DNA of 64,000 nt from Membranipora membranacea (taxonomy: Eukaryota; Bryozoa; Gymnolaemata; Cheilostomatida; Membraniporidae), in assembly GCA_914767715.1 (NCBI GenBank), contig OU612070.1:6219501-6283500 (forward strand), written 5' to 3'. Numbering within the stretch: the stretch's first letter is position 1; each line of letters opens with the position of its first letter. Below are positions 14,571-26,000 of the stretch, piece after piece. Made by a program: the position numbers and the translations under genes. The notes under the pieces were generated by a model. That model was not told the DNA's origin and made no database searches. It saw only the letters and a program-made list of their open reading frames with translations.

Positions 14571-15633
14571 CTGTAGACGCACCAGACAAACATAGTCCTC
14601 AAAGTATCCGCAGTTATTTAGTGTTATAATATTCCAGCATTCACTCGATAATAGCTGTAGTACTTTCTTGTGTCGTTAATCTCTTCGGTCAGTTTCAACT
14701 ATTTAAATTGAGCTATATTTAGCATCGATCGTTGATCCTGCGATAAATGAGCTCTCTCTCTCAATCTAATAGTAGCACTAGTTAGACTTTCTAGCACGTA
14801 GCCTCCTCGGCGATGTCGCTATATGAGTTTATATGACAAATATATCCAAAGTGAAACTAGAATCCCACAGCAATTACTGTTACTTATCACAATAAACAGG
14901 TCAGTTGTGAAGCACGTCAGGCAAATACCATGATCAACATGGTGATTACGCATACCAATGGCAGGCTATGGCAATCAAACCGATCATCAATTATTTTCAC
15001 AGACAATAATAGCCTGTGGTAAAACAATTGTAATGGTTCAGTGACTTTAATGAGAAGATCACTCCCGACTGACATCAGATTGTCACCCCCAGTACAGAAG
15101 TAGATCCCACAGGAGTATGACTTACGTTTGGACTGGGACATGCTGACAAAACAGTCATCTATATTATCGTAAAAAAATACCAGGTTTAGGAATGAAAAGC
15201 TATAAAATAACAATCATTGTATTCTCCGGCACTGTTTAGTCTCTAATGATATCAGCCAATGATATGATATTTTTACGTCTATGTATAATATTATCAATGA
15301 ATCAGCGAATAAATAAAATGATTTCCCCCACCCCTCCCCCCGCATAAAATGACAATCCCTTCAACTCTTTCCATCTCAAATGACAGTTTAAATGGTACAG
15401 AAATTGAAGCAAATATGAATAATTAATACCTGCAAGCTCAGCAGTTTCAGCAAGACTTACCAACCAGTAGACACTGTAAATTTACTGGTGAGAATTTTGT
15501 GTCTTTCACGCAGATATAAATTCAAATATTCTTGAGAATCTAATAATACTCAAAAGCTGGGTTTGAGGCAGTGTCTAAAAGCTAAACCTTTACCTGTTAC
15601 ATGACAATTAAAACAAAGTTGAGTAGTACATTG

Positions 15634-15719
15634 CCTGGGTTGATGGTTGAAGCATTTCAGTATCACAACATATTGGAATATTATGTTTGATAATGAAATG
15701 CTACCACCATCAACCCAGG
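15634..15719. mobile_element. Palindromic miniature element
   Basis: Inverted arms start CCTGGGTTGATGGT and end ACCATCAACCCAGG, around a short AT-rich centre. This is the form of a miniature inverted-repeat element. The inner arm half carries GAAATGCTACCA, resembling the arms of the 43,161 element. No coding capacity. Confidence 0.55.
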
Positions 15720-16943
15720 TACCAATTTAGCACTGAAAGTAAAGAAACGGCTCTATGCCACTGCTGTCTGAAAACTCCCTTTCCAGAAAAATACGTGATC
15801 TTCATGCATGTCATTAAGGCCAGAAGATCCCAACAAAAAAATACTCCTACCTAGACAGTCTTCCATATGAGTCGTAATCAATTAAATCAGACAACATATT
15901 TTTAAGACATTACTATATTTTAAACTAGCCTGGGATTTGTTTGCGATTGGAGTCATGCAAAGGCGATGAATTTCATATCACAGAAATCTAAGGCTATAAT
16001 TTGTTGGTGTTGATGCCACCGTCTGCAGCTATTGATCCCTTCTGGAAGGTGGGAAGACGGAAGGTAAATTCAGCACACACAAATCTGTCCATGTATGTAT
16101 GGAGCGGTCACTAAAATGTGAATCGGTGTGCCATTTTGTTATCAGTGATGTGAATGTCTGCTTTCTTTCAAACCCACAGTAGACTTTTAGCATGCAGTGG
16201 GAAACGAAAGAAATCGTAAACTTAAAAAGTAAAATAAGCTTAAAATTTAAGAAATCAGTCATTAATGCCAGCTCGTGATATGGATGTGCTCGCAATTGTA
16301 ATGTGACAGACATAGTATGAACTCATAAAATACTTACAGCAGAGTACCATTTAGTCTGGGAACTGTTTATCATTGAGCAATAATTACGTCTGAACTTTGG
16401 ACAAAGGGATAATATCAAGGTTTAAGTATAACTGTGTATTGTGTATAAAAAATGCTTATGCACAGATTGCCAAGCCTCATGTAAGGAATCATGTTGTGCT
16501 TTATTAGATGTTATCATGCCATGCAATAAGGTGAGACAACCATCATGAGCAACTTTCTTTATTGAAATAAGCCATTCTGCGCATGCTCAGCTCTGGGCAT
16601 GAGCTGATCTCTGCAAAATTGAGCCTCGGAATTCCGAAGCCATCTGATTGGCTACCTGCTCTGGTGGCACACTCACAAATGCGTGCGGAATTGTTAGAAA
16701 GAGTTATCTTCTATTGTCACTATTAGCTAAAGTTGACTGGCAATTTATGCAGGGGGTGTCCTATCTTCCCAGACCAATTAAAACCCAGACTAAACTCATT
16801 GTTCTTGCACATGCGCAGATTCAAGTCACGCATGATACATGCTTAGCCTTACGACATTCTCTTTGTGGTAATGATAGCCTAGTTTATCAGTGATCTACAT
16901 GCCCAGTCAGATCACGAGAGTCAGTATGGAAATAAGCCAGGTA

Positions 16944-18504
16944 GGCCAAAAGCAGCTATAGCATAAGTTGTTATGGCACGGACAATATTTGATGGCAGGA
17001 TACTGATCACGTTTTATATTTCATTGATGTATGTTCTGTAAAATTCACCGGGTGTACCCAGCTGTAGTGGTCATATTTAGAAATTAAAAGGTGTTTTGTT
17101 TTGGCATTATATGTGTGGGGAAATAACTCCTATTCTGTGTAATCTAACTAATCTAATCATCAGGGAATTCCAGGTTGAAATTGCATTGTGGGATTTTGTT
17201 GACATGGCAATTAATTCACCAAGTAAACTTGTAGAGAAGTCGGCTCGTATCAGACCAGCACAAATTGAAAAGATTCAATTAAATTATGTCAAGCTTTTTA
17301 TGGCACTAGTATGATATTGTATGGTCTTAAGACCACTGTCTTTGGGCAATTACAAACAACATTTTTTTATGTTTTACTTGCCTCTTATGTCATTATTCGG
17401 CTGGATATCTTTTGCATAACACATGAGCAAAGAGTTCAATGAGTGCCTCACTTTTCAGAAAGAAACCCAACTGTCATTGTCTGAAAAACTTAGATATGCC
17501 AGCTTCGCATTCTTTCCTAACATGCTAATGACGTGATATGGGGATATGCGGTGGCGCTGTCTCTCACCAACCACCTCATGCAATGATAAAACATATACAA
17601 TGTAGAACCCAGGACTATAGTCTTGACTTGTGCCAACTGCATCAAACTCTTGACTTCTAATAACATATCGATAGTGTGAATATTTGGGATATGCAGTAGT
17701 GCTGCGGCTGACCTCTTCAACTGGGTACACACTTTTTTCCTACATCAAATTTGTCTCACGCTATCATGTGTTGAGCAGTTTTACGTCTAGGCTGCTTTTT
17801 GTCTTGTTCTCGTTGAGATGTAGTACTGTCGCTGACCACCTTTTATAATGATGTGATAGAATATATTGTTAAAATCATACATATAGTCGTGTTTCCTGCT
17901 GACCGTATTAATCACTTAACATTTTCACTTGCCTAAGCGATTGTGAAGAAAATTGCAGGTATGCTGCCGCGCTGCCGCTGACATGATTGCTACAACTGGG
18001 TACACCCTTAATTTTGAATTCAGCACGTTGTTCCACACTAGAAACACGCTTTATTGAATTCTTAACATTTCACTTATTATATGCAGTTTTCAGAAATATT
18101 GCGGGTATGCTGCCGCAAGACAGTATCATACTAACCTCATAAAGATCTGACATTATACTTATTGAATTTTTTTAATTTGTCCTGATCTAACACATGCAGA
18201 CTTCTGCAAGTTTACTTGGTAAATAAATTGGCAAGTCAACAAAATCCCCACAATGCAGTTTCAACCTGGAATTCCCTGAAGATTAGATTAGTAAGATTAC
18301 ACAGAATGGGAGTTATGTCCCCATACCTATAATGCAAAAACAAAACACCTTTTAATTTCTAAATATGACCACTACAACTGGGTACACCCGGTGAATTTTA
18401 CAGAAGAAACATCAATGAAGTATAATATGCGATCAGTTTCCTGCCATCAAAAATTGTTCGTGCCATTATTTTATAGAGCAGTTACAGCTAGGCTGCTTCT
18501 GGCC
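16944..18504. mobile_element. Non-autonomous TIR transposon, TA-flanked
   Basis: Imperfect terminal inverted repeats of about 290 bp (16,944-17,235 and 18,215-18,504) begin GGCCARAAGCAGC and are flanked on both sides by TA, consistent with a TA target-site duplication. The ends match those of the larger element at 29,112-33,156, so the two are one family. The interior is about 1 kb and has no credible protein. It holds degenerate copies of the GCTGCCGCTGAC / CTGGGTACACCC motif (near 17,700, 17,971 and 18,108) that forms the array of the larger element. Likely mobilised in trans by a full-length relative. Confidence 0.85.
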
Positions 18505-18758
18505 TAAGGGAGGAACAAGCAAATGGAAGATCCAGGAAAATAATCTACTTCTAAAAGTATGTTTGTTCAAAATGAAATGAAATGGCATTGACGGAAACGG
18601 TACTGTTAAAATGATGAAAAGTTAGGTTAAAAATAAGAATGAAACAATCAGCCATGAAACTATTCCTTTACAAATATGGTATCTGACTCTCCACACTATT
18701 TTCTTTGAAAGAGCCATAACAAGCACCTTACACAATCGATATATACAATATTCCAAAA

Positions 18759-18764
18759 TTTATT
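18759..18764 (-). promoter_or_regulatory. Poly(A) signal of the GPCR gene
   Basis: AATAAA on the minus strand, 57 nt past the GPCR stop codon. Confidence 0.5.
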
Positions 18765-18820
18765 ATTATAAAAAATGCACAGCACCTATTTCGGTTCATC
18801 TCAGTTATAAACAAATATAT

Positions 18821-20044
18821 CTACAGAGTAGTCTCTTTCATATTGTGTGTATCATAAGACACGACAAACACTGAAACATCAGTCATAGCGACTGGCCGAT
18901 TGTTCTTTTGCCCAATGGTAACAGTGTGTTGTTGCATTCTACCGGATACATCTCGTAATTTTCCATTTAGAGTTGGGGGTGCTGTTTTGTTAGAACGTTT
19001 TAAAAATTTCAAAACGATGGAGCGATATGCCTTTGTCATCCTTTCAAATATCAAGATATGAATAAGGCCATAGAGAGCGCAAAATATTTTTACTATATAT
19101 TTGGCAGCAGTCACTGGCCTTCCAAAAGCCATGGTTGTCACAAATATGACTGCTGGTCCAACACATATATAATATACTATGTGGATAGCTATAACAAACT
19201 GCGCAGATTGTTTGGTATACTGGCTTTTCTTAAATTGCGAGCTGCGAGCTCTGGCATCCCTTTGCCTCAAAGCCAATGCGACCTTAATGTGACAGCATAT
19301 CATAGTTATAGTAATGATGCCGATATATCCGATGATAAGTATCCCAGCTGTAGGTGTCTTAATGTACGGGGTTGAAGGTCCATGTAATGGCAAGAGACAA
19401 AGTTCTTTATGGAACACAAAGTTTTTTGTTAGACATAATGAGAGAGAAGTGACCCAGAAGAAAGCAGATATACTTTTGATCAAATGTTTCCTAGTCCAAA
19501 CTTCTGCAGTCGCCATAACTAGCGGGCGACATACTGACAAGTATCTCTCCAAACACGCTACAGTAAGAACTGTATACTGCATGAGGGATGAGTGGTTATT
19601 CACAGTTGCTACCATCGCAGCAATACGGATATCTTTACCAAGGTAGAGTTGATGGAAAGGGCAGAGGATATTGAGTAAATGCACAGACGCATAAATTTCA
19701 GCTACAGATATCTGTCTTAGAACGAACAGGTAGGATGAACCGTACAAAGGGGGTACTCGCTGCAATACCATAAGGTGAAATAATGTGACGATGAGTGATA
19801 AACTGCTTAAAGCAACCAGCCCGTATTTCCAACCATAATTCTGATAGCAAGTGTCCATAGTTTCCACGCCACAGACACCAAGCACCGTATTGTTGACTGA
19901 GTTCTCTGTAAAATCCGGGAAGCCCGGTTTATCTATGCCGATGATTGCTGGAGTAGTTGTATTGGGCCTAACAGATGTGCCTCCTGGGTCGGTTAAACCC
20001 AGAAAAACCGCCCTACCAAAGTGGGCCCCAAAAAAGGATGACAT
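18821..20044 (-). CDS. Orphan rhodopsin-like G-protein-coupled receptor
   Basis: A single-exon 407-residue frame with seven hydrophobic spans. The extracellular N-terminus (about 70 residues) has N-glycosylation sequons. TM1 starts near YGLVALSSLSLIVTLFHLMV. The TM3 end reads ACLERYLSVCRPL, an ERY version of the DRY motif. A basic third intracellular loop (RQRDARARSSQFKKSQ) precedes TM6 (FVIAIHIVYYICVGPAVI). Class A receptors couple ligand binding to G proteins at the plasma membrane. TM7 reads CALYGLIHILIFERMTKAY, without the NPxxY motif, and TM6 lacks CWxP. It is therefore a divergent member, perhaps peptide-receptor-like; the ligand cannot be told. A TIR element ends 317 bp downstream. Lack of introns is common for class A receptors, although the neighbouring genes are intron-rich. 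Confidence 0.85.
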   Translation of the reverse strand: MSSFFGAHFGRAVFLGLTDPGGTSVRPNTTTPAIIGIDKPGFPDFTENSVNNTVLGVCGVETMDTCYQNYGWKYGLVALSSLSLIVTLFHLMVLQRVPPLYGSSYLFVLRQISVAEIYASVHLLNILCPFHQLYLGKDIRIAAMVATVNNHSSLMQYTVLTVACLERYLSVCRPLVMATAEVWTRKHLIKSISAFFWVTSLSLCLTKNFVFHKELCLLPLHGPSTPYIKTPTAGILIIGYIGIITITMICCHIKVALALRQRDARARSSQFKKSQYTKQSAQFVIAIHIVYYICVGPAVIFVTTMAFGRPVTAAKYIVKIFCALYGLIHILIFERMTKAYRSIVLKFLKRSNKTAPPTLNGKLRDVSGRMQQHTVTIGQKNNRPVAMTDVSVFVVSYDTHNMKETTL

Positions 20045-20099
20045 GACTGTTCTCAGCTGAGGTTGAATAACAAGTGGTGCACAGTAAAACTCTCACATA

Positions 20100-22840
20100 T
20101 TTCATGAGCCACAATGTCTGATTGGAAGTACCAATAAAAGCTGCAAACAGCCCAATTATTATTGCAGTGATTATAGCTCAATTGGACAATTATTGAGTTG
20201 ACAGCCAGGTTAGAAACAAGGACATTATCAGCAGCTATAAGAAAACCAACTATGTCTCTCTGTCAAAATGTGAGAACACATCCCATATGGTACCGTTGAT
20301 CATCAGTAAATACCTAGTCTGAGCCCCCCCCCCCCAGACTTTTGACCCCCTCACCCCGCCCATCCACAGAATCTTACCATAACATAACCGGTGCTACGTC
20401 CAGCTGAACTGTATGTTTGTTTTGTTGTTAGTTGCTGATGTGAATTGTGAATGTATTTTTCTGGAGCTTATTGTTTGTATCCTGTCTGAATAGACATCTT
20501 TTCGATCGATCATACTCACGATTTGATTTTTTTATTTTCTTTACATATTAGTTAATAAGTCAAAAAACAAACCCAAGTTTTGTACCCCCGGCTAAACTTC
20601 ACGTATGGAGACAAATTTCACAAGAAGTCAGCAAAAAAAAAGATTTTCAATATTCTCATCCAACCATATCCCCCATCATTGTGTTTACAGAAGGGTGGGC
20701 TGCAGACTGTCGAACTCTATTGATAAGTTGACATTTGACAAATTTGGTGCCAGCTTTGTCCATATCTTCATCGAAGTCGTCAAGCAGTGGTACTACAGTG
20801 CATTTACTGTGCCAATCTTAGGATTGTAAGCGTACTGGTTTGTGTCTACAACTTATCTAAGTTTGCAACTCATCTCGTTATTACCTGCTCACACTGTCTG
20901 AGGGTTAGCTAAGATGGAAGAGTGAAGAGTTTGAACGATGATACTCATGCTAGGTTGGCGGGGGGGGGGGGGGTGGGCGTTTGTTATTTACATGATATTT
21001 TCCAGAAAAGCTTCAAATCAATTTGAGAACAAAGAAAATTGAAGTCAACAAACAACTCTCTTTATTTTCTTCACTTCTCGCATAAAACCAGAAGATAAAA
21101 TACATTGTTACCATGTATTAACACAAAACCAGACAATCCGAAGAGAGAGAGTAAATATAACATAACGTCCAAGTCTGTGAAAAAGCAATGAACTTTAATC
21201 GACAAAAAAACTACCTATGATACCTTCAATTGTGCAGGTTGAGCATCACACGTTCACTCCTTTAACTTCTTTCAATTATCATCTTTATTTGCAGCCTGCC
21301 TAACTACATCATTAACTTTCACCTTTGCAAACTATGCTATAAATAGGCAATAATAAAATTAAACACACTTTATACGCACGCATTTTATATGCACTTCACC
21401 CATATATATAACTACTCCAGTATCAACCACCCAAAACCTTTACTAGAGATGGACACAACACAGGCTTGCTCATTGGTACCAAGGAATATCAAGGATTGGC
21501 CTCCTTTTTGCTGATGATGATCATGGGGCATTTTTATAAATGAACCTTCAAATTTGATCATGTTGAAGAGAGCAGAGATCAGATTGGGAATGCCAGCGTG
21601 CAACCTCCGTCTAAATGACCAAATTATGTTGATTTCTACCCAATCAGTGTTTAGGTAAAGTAATAATCAATGAACTCTCGATCAGACGGGACCTTGTCTT
21701 GTTGGATGTTCCACCACACAATTGGATAACAATACACTCATAGTCATTGAAAGGTTAGCCATATCGGTGTAACTTGGTTCCTCTGTATGGTCATCAGCAA
21801 TCAACCATCTAACCAAATCAGCTTAGAAGTCATATCCCATCTCGAGTTATCTAGTATTATAAGGAATTTTTTTATATAATCCCTCTTTTTTGTTACGCAT
21901 GCCTCATACCAATTACCTCTCTTTCTGCTTTCTGCAGGGGAGATAAACCCTGAGACTACCACATGGTCACCCCGAGAGTTCTAGAACTTTAATAACTCTT
22001 CAATAGACAGCATGTTTGGTGTACACAAGGTTCCTCCGGTCTGATTAAGAGCTTTACAATGATATACAAAATTTATAGGTGTCATAGTTACATGTTTTTT
22101 CACACTTTTGCCGTAATTTCTTTGGCACATTATGAAAAACATCTGTCCAGGACGATATTGTTTGCCAAATAAAAAAGAAATAGTGTATATATCATAGTTG
22201 TCGACCTGTAGTGAAAACTATCAAATTTTTATCACCATTAGATATTCTAAAACACTATAGTCCTGTGGGCCTCTGAATCATCATAAAATTAGCCCATATG
22301 TAAAAGGTGTTTGAAGTGCTAATGGTAAGGCTAGCTGAGTCTTGGCGGTGTGAGTATTTATGTGTCACGACTTGGGATGTGGGTTGTGTTAACTACAGTT
22401 CCACATTTTACGTGCGAAAGACGTGCTGTTTTGATCGATGATTTGATGTCTCCCACTTGTCTGAAATATTCAAAATTGTGACGCAGTAATTGTTATAACC
22501 TGTCTGGTGACTAAGAGGGACGAACATCCAGTCGAATATTGCATACAATATCTAATAAAGAAGTGAAACGAAAAAATTGAGAAAACTCGAATAATCACAG
22601 TATGAGCCTAAACTCACTAAATGTAAGACACAAAGGGAATGTGGGATAAATCCCTTGCTACAAACTTATATCATTGATTGATTGTGTCTAATGCTGTGTA
22701 TATTTGTGTCAGACCAGAAAAGTGGTTTAAAAAATATGCGTTGATTAAATCCGAACAAAATAAGCCTGGGTTTTATTTTTCATCAGCTCTAGCCAAGATA
22801 AACTACTGACACTTATTTGAGTATGAAAGCATGTGAGAGA
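20100..22840. other. Intergenic, no gene seen
   Basis: AT-rich spacer between the GPCR start and the 3' end of RALGAPB. It holds poly-C (near 20,328) and poly-G (near 20,960) runs. Short open frames show no domain or splice support. Confidence 0.5.
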
Positions 22841-22846
22841 TTTATT
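22841..22846 (-). promoter_or_regulatory. Candidate poly(A) signal of RALGAPB
   Basis: AATAAA on the minus strand, 226 nt past the RALGAPB stop. Other AT-rich hexamers nearby could serve instead. Confidence 0.35.
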
Positions 22847-23071
22847 AAGGTAAACGATTACATAGAAGTCAGAAATGCTCTTTTACAACAACCACTAACT
22901 GACTGAATCCCTAACCATAAAAAACGAAGTGAACCTAAAAATTGCAAGATAAATAGGAAAAAATATATTTACAGAAAATATTTTTGGTGAAAACTCTTGG
23001 ATAAATAAGCTTGACGTTACAAGTTTACCGACGAGCAAAGTACGTCAGGAGCGCCGCGGACTAACAGCAGA

Positions 23072-26000
23072 CTAACTGGTAAAGAGCTCTTCATAGAACT
23101 CCCACTCAGAGCAGTCTATTCTGTGTCTGTTTATAATCTCCTGAGTCTTCTGTACCCTCTTGTTATGTGGAATCATGCTCCTGGTATAATAAACAGAATC
23201 GGCTCATTACTAACAATGGGAGTACAAGCACCGCATACAGCAGTCCAACATAGTCAATTAGACGTTAACTAGTTTAAGTGCTCGGGATAGTAGTGGCATT
23301 CATTATCAACCACTTTCCCATCCCTTGTCAGGAAAGTGGTTGATTATGAAAAGCCACTACCAGCCACCCAACATAGTTGGAGCGCTCAAACTAGATGTTA
23401 ATAGATGTGTATAATGCTGTGATCCAGGTTCAATTCACGGCATGGTATTGGCTACCCATTCATCCTAACCTGGATTTGGATTTGGACCATAACTATAGGA
23501 GTTCTACTTTAGTGCATCCTCGAAACACAGAAGCTAGCTACGGAGGGCGATGGTACACTGTCATCACCCTACACAAGCTAGCATCGGTGTGTCATAAGAA
23601 AACCAAAGTTATGCAAATTTACGCCAAACAGCTGAGCACGCATACAGACAAGCCCTGAAGCCTGTCTAACACTCACAGCTCACTGAGAAGACGCTTTCGA
23701 GCAGCCATATTGATAGCAGTTAGCCGAACCATAGCACCTAGAGTTCTCTTACTACATATCATACCATCTACCAGAGGTAACACTGCGCCGCATCTACAAC
23801 ATGTATGGGATACAGATTTTAGTGTGGTTTTTGCATATCTTTCATTTGAACTTGTGGACTCTTTCTTGTATCACATATTATTCTGCATGCTTTGATGCTA
23901 CCACATGGGCAAGTTCAGCATATCAATCCTAATATAGAGGAGGTTATGGCTCTCAAACTTTGGTGATGGCTGACAAATATGAGTGGGAATCATTAGGTCT
24001 GAGCCGTTGAAATTCTAGGGTGTTGTGATGGGGATGAGAAATACATCAAGAGATTTAATTTGAATACCTCGGTACTGCGTCATTACCAAGTTTTCAACAA
24101 ACTTTAGCTGCGCATCAGACGTGTGACCAGCCAAGCTTCCCAGCATAACAATTCAAACTTTTACAAGTATTTTACATAACTTTGGCAACGGCAACCTACA
24201 TACATGAATACAGGAATGAACTATAGCTACTGGACATAGCATTGATTCAAACATTGAAAAAATGAGAGGGCGTATTGAGTGCACGTTGTGCTGGGAGCCT
24301 TCTATCATGAATTATCATGTGAATTTTTGCTGAGCCGATAATGCTCGATAATGGTATGCCATGGACCATTTACACTATCGGCAGTAATGGATAATGAGTG
24401 ATGATTGGTAATCGGTATGTCTTGGTACACTTACATTATCTGCTACGAGGTGTGCATTACAGAATGTAAAAAAGCTATAATGAGGACAAAAGGTACCTGA
24501 CATCAGTTCAACTGTGCTCACCATCAGACCTAACATCAGACCTAACATAGATACTGTGCTCACCATCAGACCTAACATAGATAACTGTGCTCACCATCAG
24601 ACCTAACATAGATAACTGTGCTCACCATCAGACCTAACATAGATATACAATTACGAGGTAGACAGCTAATTTGTTTGAAATAAAAAGTAGGAGTGCTGCG
24701 TTGCATCGCGTTGGTATTTTTAAGTGGGAATCTATTAAATTTATTATTTTATTTTATTTTGGTGTGACAAACCTTTCAGTATGAGAAGTTATATGGACTC
24801 TGAGTAATCCGTTCTGCAGTGAGGTTATGTAGACTATCATGTACTCTGCTGGGCTGCCTGAATCACTTGGTCCATTTGTAGAGTTTAATAATCCTTCTGA
24901 AAGGACAAAACAAACAATTATCAACATGGGGTTATGTGCAAATGAAATTTAAACAAAAAAGCCTAACTTTCGTCTTATGCTTCATGTTTATGATGAATGT
25001 TGCACGTAGAAAACTTGGCATCGTTAAGTATTTACAGATTGACTGCATTGTTGTTCCTATATTGGAATGCGGACACCCGTCATTTATCAAATCAACCATG
25101 TCAGTCAAGCCAGCCACCTGCTAATTCTCATAGTGCTAGTACAGGTTTACTCATAAAGGCTATCTTCCCTACATCCAAAGTCACATACATGCAGAGATCC
25201 AGAATTCTAGCAACAATGTATAAGATAGTAGCTCTCTGCTTAGCCCTGCATTCCGTGTACAGCCTAAACGGGGCAGAATCACCACCTTCCTTTGATTGGA
25301 GGACACATGGTGCGGTCGGACCAGTAAGGAACCAAGGACAGATGGGTTCTTCGACTGCTCTAGCAACAATAGGATCAATGGAGAGCCTTCACGCTATTCA
25401 AACAGGTTCCCGTGTCCGACTAAGCATCCAAGAAGTTGCAGACTGTTGCCAGCCCCGCCTAGACTGTCGGGAGTGTATTGCAGGTAAACTACACGGACTA
25501 TGCAGTGAAGCGGACTACCCAAGTTCTACTAAAGCCGGACAGTGTCATTCCTCTTCCTGTAATCCTGCCGTGACCATCAGCGGATTCCATGATGTTCTCG
25601 CTGGGAACGAGACGGCATTAGAGCAGGCAGTTTTACAAAATCCTGTCATTGCCGTCATTGACGCTAGCCATTCATCCTTCCAGCTATACAGAGGTGGGGT
25701 TTACCGGGAGAGCATGTGCAGCACAACGCAACTAGACCATGCTGTGTTGGTGGTCGGGTATGGATCAATGAATAGCGAGGATTACTGGATATGCCAGAAC
25801 AGTTGGGGAACAGGCTGGGGTATGAAAGGTTATGTGTTGATTGCTAGAAATGCTGGCAATATGTGTGGAATAGCAGCCGACGCTTCTTATCCGATGATAT
25901 AACGGAAGGTTCGGAAAAATGACAATGATAAAAATGCTCTCATGCTTGGTCCTACTGTATGTATTATATTATCTCAGGGTTTGGATAGCTATTTGTTAAG

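Noticed and set aside
14917-15213. 98-codon minus-strand frame near the unidentified exon
   Set aside because: Splice sites inside it do not give a consistent phase into 14,570, and the sequence is low in coding character.
19058-19646. Plus-strand frames opposite the GPCR
   Set aside because: Shadow frames of the receptor, with no domain or splice logic.
25216-25902. Ordinary cysteine cathepsin
   Set aside because: The nucleophile codon encodes Ser, the neighbouring Trp is Thr and no prodomain is encoded, so thiol protease activity is not supported.
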